NCBI GenBank assembly: GCA_910588175.1
Contig: CAJUQQ010000047.1
Span: 1 to 14,895 of the forward strand
Origin: an uncultured Oscillibacter sp.
GTDB lineage: Bacteria > Bacillota > Clostridia > Oscillospirales > Oscillospiraceae
Direction: 5' to 3'
DNA: 14,895 nucleotides
Within the stretch, counting starts at the first letter, position 1. Every line of letters starts with the position of its first letter. The position numbers and the translations under genes were made by a program. Below the pieces are notes generated by a model, which was not told the DNA's origin, ran no database searches, and saw only the letters and a program-made list of their open reading frames with translations. Shown piece after piece: positions 8,002-14,895 of the stretch.

Positions 8002-8898
8002 ATGAAAATTGAAAAGACCGACATGATCACCGTCTGCGGCCGCCCCAACGTGGGCAAGTCCAGCCTCACCAACGCCCTGGTGGGCGAAAAAATCGCCATC
8101 GTCTCCAATAAGGCCCAGACCACCCGAAACCGCATCTACGGCGTGGTCAACCGGGAGGACACCCAGTTCATCCTCCTGGACACCCCAGGCCTTCACCGGC
8201 CCAAATCCGCTCTGGGGGACTACATGGTCAAGGTCGTCACCGCCAGCCTCTCCGACGTAGACTGCGCCCTGCTCCTGGTGGAGCCCATTCCCCACGTAGG
8301 CGGGCCGGAAAAGGCCCTCATCGACCGGGTGCGGGAGGAAAAGCTCCACTGCGTCCTGGCCGTCAACAAGATCGACACCGTGGAGCCCGCGGAGCTCCTC
8401 CCCGTCATTGCCGCCTACAGCGAGGTCTGGGACGGCTTCGACGCCATCATCCCCATCTCCGCCCGCACCGGCGACGGCCTGGAGGAGCTGATGAACGAGC
8501 TGGGAAAATACGCCCAGGAGGGGCCCCAGCTCTTCCCCGACGGGCAGACCTCCGACCAGCCGGAGCGGCAGGTCATGGGAGAGCTGCTGCGGGAGAAGCT
8601 GCTCCTCTGCCTGGACAAGGAAATCCCCCACGGCACCGCCGTGGAGATTACGAAATTTTCTGAGCGGGACTCCGGCGTCGTGGACGTGGGGGCCACCATC
8701 TACTGCGAAAAGGCCAGCCACAAGGGCATTATCATCGGAAAGCAGGGGGCTATGCTGAAAAAAATCAGCTCCCTGGCCCGGCACGACATGGAGAAATTTA
8801 TGGGGACCCAGATTTATCTGGAGACCTGGGTGAAGGTCAAGGAAAACTGGCGGGACAACGTGAACTACGTCCGCAGTCTGGGCTACCGGGAGGATTAA
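8002..8898 (+). CDS. era: GTPase Era
   Basis: Era is an essential-class GTPase that binds the 3' end of 16S rRNA and assists 30S subunit maturation, acting in the cytoplasm. The 298-residue product has G1 GRPNVGKS (13-20), a G2 region with QTTRNR (39-44), G3 DTPG (60-63), G4 NKID (122-125), G5 SAR (153-155), and a C-terminal KH RNA-binding domain with IIIGKQGAMLKKI (244-256). Length is normal. The start has GAGGAT (7988-7993) 8 bases upstream; the codons follow the repeat block, so its transcription may begin inside that block or upstream of XRE copy 2. era is followed by yqzL and recO, an order common in Bacillota. Its TAA stop lies at the edge of an inverted-repeat element. Confidence 0.97.
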   Translation: MKIEKTDMITVCGRPNVGKSSLTNALVGEKIAIVSNKAQTTRNRIYGVVNREDTQFILLDTPGLHRPKSALGDYMVKVVTASLSDVDCALLLVEPIPHVGGPEKALIDRVREEKLHCVLAVNKIDTVEPAELLPVIAAYSEVWDGFDAIIPISARTGDGLEELMNELGKYAQEGPQLFPDGQTSDQPERQVMGELLREKLLLCLDKEIPHGTAVEITKFSERDSGVVDVGATIYCEKASHKGIIIGKQGAMLKKISSLARHDMEKFMGTQIYLETWVKVKENWRDNVNYVRSLGYRED

Positions 8899-9060
8899 GA
8901 ACCTGTATTCATAACCGGCGGATGGTGGCTGGGCGAGGAATTTTGCTGTCTCGCAAGGCAAAAAACGCGGGAATCCTGGCGGATTTCAAGTTTTTTTAAC
9001 GCGGCGGGACGGCAAAAGGCCCGGCCAGACAGCGTTCGGCGGCTGTGAATACAGGCTCTA
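8897..9060 (+). mobile_element. MITE-like inverted-repeat element
   Basis: A segment of about 160 bases bounded by imperfect inverted repeats GAACCTGTATTCATAACC (8899-8916) and GGCTGTGAATACAGGCTC (9041-9058), matching at 15 of 18 positions. Inner arms also pair, for example GCTGTCT (8945-8951) with AGACAGC (9027-9033), so the whole can fold into a long imperfect hairpin. Both ends abut TA dinucleotides (8896-8897 and 9059-9060), as expected of TA-targeting elements such as IS630/mariner derivatives, though this is weak evidence. It contains no gene. It separates era from yqzL and contributes the 3' end of the era transcript. Confidence 0.6.
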
Positions 9061-9145
9061 AATGTTTCGTTCCAGATTGACCGAAACTTTCCATGCATCC
9101 TTTTCGACCCTGTTCGCAGACTATTCCCAAAAGGAGGTCTGCGAC

Positions 9146-9259
9146 ATGAGCAACATGGAGCCCGCACCCCTCTGGGAGCTGTTCTGCCTCACCGGCGAGC
9201 CCTTGGCCTATATGCTGTACCGGTCGGCGGAGGCCGGAAGCGGCAGTCATTTGTCATAA
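9146..9259 (+). CDS. yqzL: YqzL family small protein
   Basis: A 37-residue protein, MSNMEPAPLWELFCLTGEPL followed by AYMLYRSAEAGSGSHLS. The WELF..TG...AYxLYR core is the signature of YqzL-like proteins, which in Bacillus subtilis are encoded between era and recO, exactly as here. Their function is unknown. The start at 9146 is chosen because a near-ideal AAGGAGG (9131-9137) lies 8 bases upstream; a longer frame from 9062 would begin immediately beside the inverted-repeat element and lacks a ribosome site. It is easily missed by gene callers because of its size. Confidence 0.88.
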   Translation: MSNMEPAPLWELFCLTGEPLAYMLYRSAEAGSGSHLS

Positions 9260-9261
9260 AT

Positions 9262-9280
9262 GGGGAGGCGCGTCCTCCCC
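9262..9280 (+). repeat. Hairpin between yqzL and recO
   Basis: GGGGAGG (9262-9268) pairs with CCTCCCC (9274-9280) across a 5-base loop, just before the recO ribosome site (AAAGGAGG, 9287-9294). There is no T-run, so it is not a standard terminator; it could affect mRNA stability or recO translation. Confidence 0.4.
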
Positions 9281-9302
9281 GTACATAAAGGAGGGGACCG
9301 CC

Positions 9303-10049
9303 GTGGCGGGAACGCCCTATCTTGTGGACCGCGGCGTGGTCCTCCGGGAGACGGAAACCAAAGAGACGGACAAAATCCTGACGCTCCTGACCTGGGAACA
9401 GGGGAAAATCACCGTCATCGCCCGGGGCGCCCGGCAGAAAAACTGCAAATTTGCCGCCGCCGCTCAGCCCTTGGCCTACGCCGAGTGGACCCTGTACCAG
9501 CGGCGGGATTGGCATTACGCCAGCGACGCCTCTACCCTGGACCTCTTTGACGGCCTTCGGGGGGACTTGGCGGCCCTGGCCCTGGGCTGTTATATGGCGG
9601 AGCTGGCGGAGTCCGTCTGTCCGGAGGCCGAGCCCGCCCCGGAGCTGCTGCGGCATCTCCTCAACGGACTGTACGCCCTCTCCGCTCTGCGCAAGCCCCC
9701 CGCCCTGGTGAAGCCCGCCTTTGAGCTGCGGCTTCTCTGCCTGGCGGGCTACGAGCCCTTGGCGGACGCCTGCGCCATCTGCGGACGGCCGGACCCGGAG
9801 GAGCCGGTGCTGGACACGGCCCAGGGGGTGCTCCGCTGCCGGAACTGCGGCGGGGGCGGCGGGCGGCCTCTTTGCCGGGACTCCCTGGCGGCCCTGCGGC
9901 ATATCGTCTACGGGAACCCCAAGCGGCTCTACTCCTTCCGCCTGGAGCCGGAGCCCCTGCGCCGTCTGACCGCCGCCGCCGAGGCGTTTTTGTGCGTTCA
10001 GCTGGAGCGCGGCTTTTCCACCTTGGACTTTTATAAAACGATAGGATAA
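9303..10049 (+). CDS. recO: DNA repair protein RecO
   Basis: RecO anneals SSB-covered single strands and, with RecR, helps load RecA in the RecF-type recombination pathway. The 248-residue protein shows the N-terminal OB-fold segment (VVLRETETKETDKILTLLTW..GKITVIARGARQ, residues 12-45), a helical middle, and a four-cysteine zinc site CAIC (157-160) ... CRNC (179-182), then a C-terminal ending LDFYKTIG typical of the family. The start is GTG at 9303 with AAAGGAGG 8 bases upstream. It follows yqzL by 43 bases and precedes mutS2 by 73, likely one repair-oriented transcription unit. Confidence 0.95.
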   Translation: MAGTPYLVDRGVVLRETETKETDKILTLLTWEQGKITVIARGARQKNCKFAAAAQPLAYAEWTLYQRRDWHYASDASTLDLFDGLRGDLAALALGCYMAELAESVCPEAEPAPELLRHLLNGLYALSALRKPPALVKPAFELRLLCLAGYEPLADACAICGRPDPEEPVLDTAQGVLRCRNCGGGGGRPLCRDSLAALRHIVYGNPKRLYSFRLEPEPLRRLTAAAEAFLCVQLERGFSTLDFYKTIG

Positions 10050-10058
10050 CGCTATGTT

Positions 10059-10098
10059 CCCCCTTCACGTCCGGGCAGACGCCCCGGGGGGAAGGGGG
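10059..10098 (+). repeat. Stem-loop between recO and mutS2
   Basis: CCCCCTTC (10059-10066) pairs with GAAGGGGG (10091-10098); the 24-base interior can pair further through CCGGG/CCCGG-like segments. No T-run follows, so it is probably an RNA processing or stability element, or a weak attenuator, within the recO-mutS2 message. The mutS2 ribosome site AGGAGG (10110-10115) follows. Confidence 0.4.
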
Positions 10099-10122
10099 AT
10101 TCCCTGAACAGGAGGAATTTCT

Positions 10123-12510
10123 ATGAGCGAGCTGTTTGAAAAATCCCTCCGCACGCTGGAGCTTCCCCGGGTGCTCCAGCTCTTATCCGATGCGGCGGTC
10201 AGCGCCGAGGCCAAAGAGCGGGCCCTCCGGGTCTCCCCGGAGACGGAGCCGGAGGAGGTCCTCCGCCTCCTGGACCAGACCGACGCCGCCCGGTGGATGA
10301 TTGGCCAGCGGGGCGCGCCCTCCTTCTCCGGCGTGAAGCCGGTGGGGGAAGCCCTGGACCGGGCGGACCGGGGCGGAAGCCTGAACACCCGGGAGCTGCT
10401 GCGCATTGCGGACCTGCTCACCGCCGCCCGGCGGGCCAAGGAGTATTTTAACGACGAGGCGGCGGAAAAGACCGCCATCGACCACCTTTTCCTCTCCCTC
10501 CACGGCAACCGCTTCCTGGAGGACAAGATCAAGCGCTGTATCCCCGACGAGGACACCATCGCCGACGCGGCCTCCCCGGAGCTGGCGGACATCCGCCGCC
10601 ACATGCGGGCCGCCCAGGCCAAGAGCCGGCAGATTCTCCAGAAGATCATCTCCTCCCCCAGCTATGCCAAGGTGCTCCAGGAGACCATCATCACCCAGCG
10701 GGACGGCCGCTTCGTGGTGCCGGTGAAGGCGGAGCAGAAGGGGAATCTCCCCGGCCTGGTTCACGACATCTCCTCCTCCGGGGCCACGGTCTTCGTGGAG
10801 CCCATGGGGGTGGTTCAGGCCAACAACGAGTACGTGGAGCTGGAGGCCAAGGAGCAGAAGGAGATCGAGCGCATTCTGGCGGAGCTCTCCGCCGAGGCCG
10901 CCGCCCATCGGGAGGACATCCAGTGGGACTACGACGCCCTGGTCCACCTGGACCTGATTTTCGCCCGGGGGGAGCTGAGCTACAAGATGGACGGCGTGCG
11001 GCCGGAGGTCCGGCGGGACGGGGCCGTCCACCTGCGGAAGGCCCGGCATCCCCTGCTGGACCCCAAGACGGCGGTGCCCATCGACCTGGACCTGGGGGGC
11101 GATTTCGACACCCTGGTCATCACCGGCCCCAACACCGGCGGCAAAACCGTCTCCCTGAAAACCCTGGGCCTGCTGACCCTGATGACCCAGTGCGGCCTCC
11201 ATATTCCGGCGGCGGACCGCAGCGCCGTGGCCATCTATGACCGGGTGCTGGCGGACATCGGCGACGAGCAGAGCATTGAGCAGAGCTTGTCCACCTTCTC
11301 CGCCCACATGACCAACATCGTGGGCATTTTAAAGGAGGCCGACGGAAGGAGCCTCATCCTCTTCGACGAGCTGGGTGCGGGCACGGACCCGGTGGAAGGC
11401 GCGGCCCTGGCCATTGCCGTCATTCAGCACGTCCGGGCTAAGGGGGCCAAGGTGGCCGCCACCACCCACTACGCAGAGCTGAAAACCTTCGCCATGACCA
11501 CCGCCGGGGTGGAAAACGCCTCCTGCGAGTTCAATGTGGAGACCCTGAGTCCCACCTACCGGCTCCTCACCGGCATTCCGGGCAAGTCCAACGCCTTCGC
11601 CATCTCCCGGCGGTTAGGGCTTCCCGAGGAAGTAATTGAGGCGGCCCAGACCCAGATGAGCGGGGACAGCGTCCGGTTTGAGGATATCCTGACCCAGCTG
11701 GAGGCGAAGCGGCAGGCCTTGGAGAAGCGGGACGCGGAGTCGGACCGCCTCTTCCGCCAGCGGGAGGAGGACGCCCGCAAGGCCCGGGAGTTCCGGGAGC
11801 AGATGGAGCGGGCCAAGGAAAACGCCCGGAGCCGGGGCGAGGCGGAGGCCAAGCGCATCCTCCGGGACGCCAAGGCGGCGGCGGACCAGACCTTTAACGA
11901 CCTGGCGGAGCTCCGGCGGCGGCAGGCCGCGGCGGATTCCGCCCAGAACATCAACGACGCCCAGGCCGCCATCCGGGCGGGTCTCCACCAGGCGGAGGAC
12001 CGCCTCCGCAGCGAGAAGGACCGGCCGGAGCCCATCCCCAAGCCCAGCCGCCCCATTGTCAAGGGGGATTTGGTGGAATTCCCCGGTGTGCGCCAGCCCG
12101 CCGAGGTGATTTCCGTGGGGAAGGACGGCACCCTGCAATTGAAGGCCGGAGTGCTGAAAATGAAGGCAAAGGCCGATGAGGTCCGCCTGATCGAGGAGGA
12201 CGAGCGGGCCGCCCGGAAGCCGAAGACCCCCGTCCACTCCGGCGGAACCCGGACCCTCCGCACTGCCGCCAGCCGGGAGCTGGACATCCGGGGGATGGAG
12301 ACCCTGGAGGCGGAGAGCGTGGTGGAGGGCTTCCTGTCCGCCGCCGTCATGGGGAAGCTGGAGACCGTCACCATCATCCACGGCAAGGGCACCGGAGCCC
12401 TCCGGAAGGCCGTCCACGACATCCTCCGCCGGAGCAAGGCGGTGAAGAGCTTCCGCCTGGGGATCTACGGCGAGGGGGAGACCGGGGTCACCGTGGTGAC
12501 CATGAAGTGA
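10123..12510 (+). CDS. mutS2: Endonuclease MutS2
   Basis: MutS2 is a MutS-related ATPase without the mismatch-recognition domain; members suppress recombination or, in B. subtilis, split collided ribosomes. The 795-residue product begins with LEFPRVLQLL-like LELPRVLQLLSDAAVSAEAK, has the core and clamp helices to about 320, Walker A GPNTGGKT (335-342), Walker B LILFDELGAGTDP (about 411-423), a long charged coiled coil (about 520-630, rich in EAKRQALEKRDAESDRLFRQ-type sequence), and a C-terminal Smr nuclease domain (about 718-795) with ELDIRGM and the HGKGTGALR motif. The LDxR (LDIR) and HGKGTG elements of a complete Smr domain are present. The start has AGGAGG 7 bases upstream. The gene ends 26 bases before the next start and belongs to the era-recO unit by position. 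Confidence 0.97.
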   Translation: MSELFEKSLRTLELPRVLQLLSDAAVSAEAKERALRVSPETEPEEVLRLLDQTDAARWMIGQRGAPSFSGVKPVGEALDRADRGGSLNTRELLRIADLLTAARRAKEYFNDEAAEKTAIDHLFLSLHGNRFLEDKIKRCIPDEDTIADAASPELADIRRHMRAAQAKSRQILQKIISSPSYAKVLQETIITQRDGRFVVPVKAEQKGNLPGLVHDISSSGATVFVEPMGVVQANNEYVELEAKEQKEIERILAELSAEAAAHREDIQWDYDALVHLDLIFARGELSYKMDGVRPEVRRDGAVHLRKARHPLLDPKTAVPIDLDLGGDFDTLVITGPNTGGKTVSLKTLGLLTLMTQCGLHIPAADRSAVAIYDRVLADIGDEQSIEQSLSTFSAHMTNIVGILKEADGRSLILFDELGAGTDPVEGAALAIAVIQHVRAKGAKVAATTHYAELKTFAMTTAGVENASCEFNVETLSPTYRLLTGIPGKSNAFAISRRLGLPEEVIEAAQTQMSGDSVRFEDILTQLEAKRQALEKRDAESDRLFRQREEDARKAREFREQMERAKENARSRGEAEAKRILRDAKAAADQTFNDLAELRRRQAAADSAQNINDAQAAIRAGLHQAEDRLRSEKDRPEPIPKPSRPIVKGDLVEFPGVRQPAEVISVGKDGTLQLKAGVLKMKAKADEVRLIEEDERAARKPKTPVHSGGTRTLRTAASRELDIRGMETLEAESVVEGFLSAAVMGKLETVTIIHGKGTGALRKAVHDILRRSKAVKSFRLGIYGEGETGVTVVTMK

Positions 12511-12536
12511 ACGACGTTTTTTGTGAAAGGAGCCCT

Positions 12537-12899
12537 ATGACAGACTACCGAGAAAAAGCGGTCCAATGCGTGAAAGACACCGTCCTGCCCCTGCAAAGGA
12601 AGATGTTCCAGGAGTGCGGCTGTGATTTGGACGCCCAATACCAGAAGTACGGAACCAGCGACGGTTTTTTCGCGAACATTATCCAGCCGGGCCGGATATA
12701 CGAAATGGGCTATCCCAAATGCGTCTGCCCGGAGGTGCTCTCCGGCGCGGTGCGGGACCCGGCCCACTGCGAGTGCTCCCGGCAGAGCATCGCTTATATT
12801 CTGGAAAGCCTCCTGCCGGACCGGAGCATTGCCGTAGAAACCATGGAAACCGTTTTGACCGGAGCGGACCGCTGCCGGTTTCTTGTAACGGTCGAATAG
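12537..12899 (+). CDS. Cysteine-rich small protein of unknown function (possibly DUF6144-like)
   Basis: A 120-residue protein with cysteines in regular groups: ECGC (residues about 22-25), KCVCP (about 60-64), HCECS (about 77-81) and CRF near the C-terminus. The pattern CxCP ... P.HCECS ... VETMETVLTGADRCRF resembles uncharacterised cysteine-rich proteins grouped as DUF6144; I recall this by pattern and rate it moderate to low. The cysteines suggest metal or cofactor binding, which is inference. The start at 12537 has AAAGGAG (12526-12532) 4 bases upstream; an earlier GTG at 12507 overlaps mutS2 and is less likely. It lies 26 bases after mutS2 and is closed by a strong hairpin, so it is probably the last gene of that unit. 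Confidence 0.75.
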   Translation: MTDYREKAVQCVKDTVLPLQRKMFQECGCDLDAQYQKYGTSDGFFANIIQPGRIYEMGYPKCVCPEVLSGAVRDPAHCECSRQSIAYILESLLPDRSIAVETMETVLTGADRCRFLVTVE

Positions 12900-12907
12900 A
12901 ACCTGTC

Positions 12908-12950
12908 CGAAGGGTCTGCCCGCGCGGGCGGGCCCTTCGAAAATTTTCCC
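12908..12950 (+). terminator. Probable intrinsic terminator of the recO-mutS2 unit
   Basis: A 15-bp stem (12908-12922 with 12925-12939, two G-T pairs, tight CG loop that would open to GCGC) is followed by AAAATTTTCCC (12940-12950). The T-run is short and begins 5 bases after the stem, so efficiency is uncertain. It sits just after the cysteine-rich gene and before a new promoter, the expected place for an operon end. Confidence 0.7.
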
Positions 12951-12959
12951 GTCAAGTTG

Positions 12960-12988
12960 TTGCAAGGTCAACCAAAATTTGCTATACT
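12960..12988 (+). promoter_or_regulatory. Promoter of the nucleoside phosphorylase gene
   Basis: TTGCAA (12960-12965), 17 bases, TATACT (12983-12988). Transcription would start near 12995, giving a leader of under 30 bases with GAGGTGA (13011-13017) as ribosome site. No operator or riboswitch is visible in so short a leader. Confidence 0.75.
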
Positions 12989-13022
12989 ATTTCCACAATA
13001 TCACAACACAGAGGTGACGACT

Positions 13023-13796
13023 ATGCAAAAGCTTGATAAAATGTTTCACATTGCCTGCACCGCCGACGACATCGGCCGTTACTGCATCCTCCCCGGCGAC
13101 CCCGGCCGGGTCCCCGCCATTGCCGCCTACTTTGACGACGCGAAGCAGGTGGCCTATAACCGGGAGTACAACGTCTGGACCGGCACGCTGCTGGGAGAGA
13201 AGGTGACGGCCTGCTCCACCGGCATCGGCGGCCCCTCCGCCTCCATCGCCATGGAGGAGCTCCACAAGTGCGGCGCGGATACCTTCATCCGCACGGGCAC
13301 CTGCGGGGGCATTGATGTGAACGTCCAGTCCGGGGACATCGTGGTGGCTACCGGCGCGGTCCGCTTTGAGCACACCAGCCTGGAATACGCTCCCCTGGAG
13401 TTCCCCGCCGTGGCGGACTTCGGCCTTGTGGACTGTCTGGTCCGGGCCACCAAAGCCCTGGGCTATCCCCTCCATACCGGCATCGTCCAGTGCAAGGACA
13501 GCTTCTACGGCCAGCACGACCCCGCCGCCTCCCCGGTGTACTACGAGCTCCAGCAGAAATGGGAGAGCTGGAAGCGCCTGGGGGTGAAGGCCAGCGAGAT
13601 GGAGAGCGCCGCCCTCTTCGTGGTGGCGGCGGCCCTGGGCTGCCGCTGCGGAAGCTGCTTCCACGTGGTCTGGAACCAGGAGCGGGAGGCCGCGGGCCTG
13701 GACCAGAAGATGAGTGAGGACACCAGCACCTCCGTCCGGGTGGCGGTGGAGGCCCTGAAGCTCCAAATCGAGGCGGACCGGGCGGCGGGAAGGTAA
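13023..13796 (+). CDS. udp: Uridine phosphorylase / nucleoside phosphorylase family
   Basis: A 257-residue NP-I family phosphorylase, close in length and sequence to E. coli Udp (253), which splits uridine with phosphate into uracil and ribose-1-phosphate in pyrimidine salvage. Matching elements are LPGDPGR (23-29, phosphate-binding), CSTGIGGPSASIAMEEL (64-80), IRTGTCGG (89-96, phosphate Arg at 90), APLEFPAVADF (123-133), SFYGQHD (160-166) and the ribose-binding SEMESAALF (191-199). Around the base-binding loop E. coli has FYPGQERY; here it is FYGQHDPA, without the arginine that reads uracil, so substrate range may be broader or different, as seems common in clostridial members. The start at 13023 follows GAGGTGA; the frame continues to 12957 but that is promoter. 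It has its own promoter and appears monocistronic. Confidence 0.9.
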   Translation: MQKLDKMFHIACTADDIGRYCILPGDPGRVPAIAAYFDDAKQVAYNREYNVWTGTLLGEKVTACSTGIGGPSASIAMEELHKCGADTFIRTGTCGGIDVNVQSGDIVVATGAVRFEHTSLEYAPLEFPAVADFGLVDCLVRATKALGYPLHTGIVQCKDSFYGQHDPAASPVYYELQQKWESWKRLGVKASEMESAALFVVAAALGCRCGSCFHVVWNQEREAAGLDQKMSEDTSTSVRVAVEALKLQIEADRAAGR

Positions 13797-13828
13797 GCCT
13801 GCCCCCGGAGAACAATTCCACCGGCCCA

Positions 13829-13849
13829 AAAATTTCTGATTGAAATTTT
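13829..13849. promoter_or_regulatory. AT-rich inverted repeat after udp, possible operator
   Basis: AAAATTTC (13829-13836) and GAAATTTT (13842-13849) form an 8-bp inverted repeat with loop TGATT. A TTGAAA at 13840-13845 could be a -35 box for the next gene, with a poor -10 (TTATTT, 13863-13868). It is followed by CTCTCTT rather than a T-run, so it is a weak terminator candidate at best. The rest of the 190-base gap holds nothing I can name. Confidence 0.35.
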
Positions 13850-13986
13850 CTCTCTTAGATACTTATTTTTCCCCGGCGGCCAGCCGACATTCCAGATGAA
13901 GGGAATCGAAGCCAGGCGCTTCCATTGAACGGATTCAAGCACGGGGCGCTCAAACTACACGGAATCTGTGAAATGGAGGAACAATT

Positions 13987-14550
13987 ATGATTTCTGCGGC
14001 AAGCAGACAGGCCATCCCCAACAAGTGGATCGACTTCCGGGGCTCCAACGTCGGTTACGTGAAGCCGGAATTCCGGGACCAGGTGCTGGAGACCCTGAAA
14101 AAGGAGGGGGCGGCCTCCCGTGCCCGCCTGACGGAACGGCTGGAAAGCGGGGATTGGGACACCCGGCTGACGGAGGAGCAGAAACGGTACTTAAAGGACA
14201 GCTTCGACCTGAAAAACATGAGCTGGGAGGACTACCAGTCCCTGATCGACAAGCTCTGCGAGTTCGGTGCCCTGGACCAGGAGGACAAGAAATACCTCCA
14301 CTGCGGGTTCGGCGGCAGCCTGGAGATGACCTATGTGGACCTCTCCGGACCCCTGACCACGGCCAGGGTGGAGCCGAATCCCACCCCGAATGGAGGGTCC
14401 TTCTCCGACTGGAAGGGCGACGTCCTGGGCTGGGCCAAGTACCTCTCCGGCTTCCAGGCCTGGGACCCGGGCAGCCAGTCCTGGCAGAAGACCGGGGAGG
14501 CCCGCCTGTTCGAAAAGCTCTATGGGCTTCTCAGTGGAATTTCCAAGTGA
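13987..14550 (+). CDS. Hypothetical protein, MISAA N-terminus
   Basis: A 187-residue soluble protein I cannot assign. It begins MISAASRQAIPNKWIDFRGS, has a helical charged region (about 28-70, VKPEFRDQVLETLKKEGAAS), then YLKDSFDLKNMSWEDYQSLI (about 68-87) with DKLCEFGALDQEDKKYL. That kind of segment (YLKxxFDxxNMsxxEYxxLIDxLxxxGxL) recurs, as far as I remember, in small uncharacterised clostridial proteins. The rest is Gly/Pro/Trp-rich (DWKGDVLGWAKYLSGFQAWD). No signal peptide or membrane segment. The start has GGAGGA (13975-13980) 6 bases upstream. The next gene, 16 bases after its stop, starts with nearly the same codons, so the two probably form an operon. Confidence 0.75.
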   Translation: MISAASRQAIPNKWIDFRGSNVGYVKPEFRDQVLETLKKEGAASRARLTERLESGDWDTRLTEEQKRYLKDSFDLKNMSWEDYQSLIDKLCEFGALDQEDKKYLHCGFGGSLEMTYVDLSGPLTTARVEPNPTPNGGSFSDWKGDVLGWAKYLSGFQAWDPGSQSWQKTGEARLFEKLYGLLSGISK

Positions 14551-14566
14551 CCAGGAGGACGAAGAC

Positions 14567-14803
14567 ATGATTTCAGCAGCAGGCAGATTCGGCCCGCAGG
14601 GTACGTGGGGGCAAGCGCCCCGTCGTCCTTCCTGCACCGGAATGGGGCATCAGGCCCTTTTGACGGAATTCGTGGAGGAGCTGCGGAAGCAGCAGGCAAA
14701 GTCCTGTGAGCGGGACGTTGACCGGCTGGGGAAGGCCGGGATGTCGGACCGTCTGGCCGGAAAACGGGAGGCAAAGACGGAAGAGGGCAAATTTGTCTTC
14801 TGA
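14567..14803 (+). CDS. Small hypothetical protein sharing the MISAA N-terminus
   Basis: A 78-residue protein beginning MISAAGRFGPQGTWGQAPRR, followed by a charged helical C-terminal half (LLTEFVEELRKQQAKSCERD and onwards, residues about 31-75). No family recognised. The first bases, ATGATTTCAGCAGCAGGCAG, closely match those of the preceding gene (ATGATTTCTGCGGCAAGCAG), while the remainder is unrelated. The start is supported by AGGAGG (14553-14558) 8 bases upstream. The stop is followed 13 bases later by a strong hairpin. The low hydrophobicity argues against the shared N-terminus being a secretion signal. Confidence 0.7.
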   Translation: MISAAGRFGPQGTWGQAPRRPSCTGMGHQALLTEFVEELRKQQAKSCERDVDRLGKAGMSDRLAGKREAKTEEGKFVF

Positions 14804-14816
14804 AAGACAATCAAAG

Positions 14817-14844
14817 AAGCGGACCGCCCAAGGGCGGTCCGCTT
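14817..14844 (+). terminator. Strong GC-rich hairpin closing the MISAA gene pair
   Basis: A 13-base arm AAGCGGACCGCCC (14817-14829) and its exact complement (14832-14844) with AA between, so the closing pair must open to a 4-base loop. The A-rich left foot and T-poor right side (CTTCAGG) make it an imperfect but probable intrinsic terminator or 3'-end stabiliser. Confidence 0.6.
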
Positions 14845-14876
14845 CAGGCTGTCGAAAAAGTGTTTTCGCCAGCCTG
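14845..14876. repeat. Second hairpin directly after the terminator
   Basis: CAGGCTGTCGAAAA (14845-14858) pairs with TTTTCGCCAGCCTG (14863-14876) with one mismatch and loop AGTG. In both orientations it shows an A/T tract in the upper stem. It resembles dispersed intergenic hairpins of clostridial genomes; it may be a bidirectional terminator for a gene beyond the window edge. Confidence 0.5.
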
Positions 14877-14895
14877 AGCAAGTTTTCAGACCTTT

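Noticed and set aside
13860..13980. tRNA or tRNA remnant in the gap after udp
   Set aside because: Segments such as GAAGC/GCTTC and GGATTCAAGC suggested stems, but no cloverleaf with acceptor, anticodon and T-arm could be assembled.

Overview
The window is a GC-rich (roughly 60-65 %) chromosomal segment of a Bacillota bacterium, most likely a clostridial gut lineage of the Oscillospiraceae type (Flavonifractor/Lawsonibacter/Oscillibacter-like). This rests on the era-yqzL-recO order, the GGAGG ribosome binding sites, the codon preference, and my recollection that such genomes carry similar intergenic repeats; it is inference, not a database result. Almost all genes lie on the + strand and most are genome-maintenance genes.

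Layout. (1) 1-3284: the 3' end of uvrB, overlapping by ATGA an MmcQ/YjbR-like gene, then a three-helix membrane protein of unknown function, an EamA/DMT permease and ybaK (Cys-tRNA(Pro) deacylase). (2) 3243-4373: a small minus-strand gene and a divergent small XRE regulator share one AT-rich promoter region; a 586-base gene-free stretch full of hairpins and short repeats follows. (3) 4374-7202: uvrA. (4) 7203-8001: a second copy of the promoter/XRE/hairpin module, without the small divergent gene. (5) 8002-12510: era, a short inverted-repeat element, yqzL, recO, mutS2. (6) 12537-14895: a cysteine-rich small protein with a terminator-like hairpin, a uridine-phosphorylase-family gene with its own promoter, two unknown genes with the same MISAA N-terminus, and a final pair of hairpins.

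How it fits together. UvrA and UvrB belong to nucleotide excision repair, RecO to recombination repair, MutS2 to recombination control or ribosome rescue, and Era to 30S ribosome maturation. This housekeeping backbone is interrupted by two copies, in the same orientation, of an AT-richer module that brackets uvrA. Each copy has a perfect consensus promoter pointing left, an XRE gene pointing right, and about 400 bases of non-coding repeat ending just upstream of uvrA or era.

The most unusual signal is inside that non-coding repeat. Both copies carry a 19-bp purine/pyrimidine hairpin plus an upstream 15-base pyrimidine tract that is an exact mirror of the hairpin's pyrimidine arm, so all 15 positions could form T-A-T or C-G-C base triplets. 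Three short hairpins follow, with conserved stems and changed loops. It could be a structured RNA, a DNA triplex element or a dispersed repeat; the sequence alone cannot decide.
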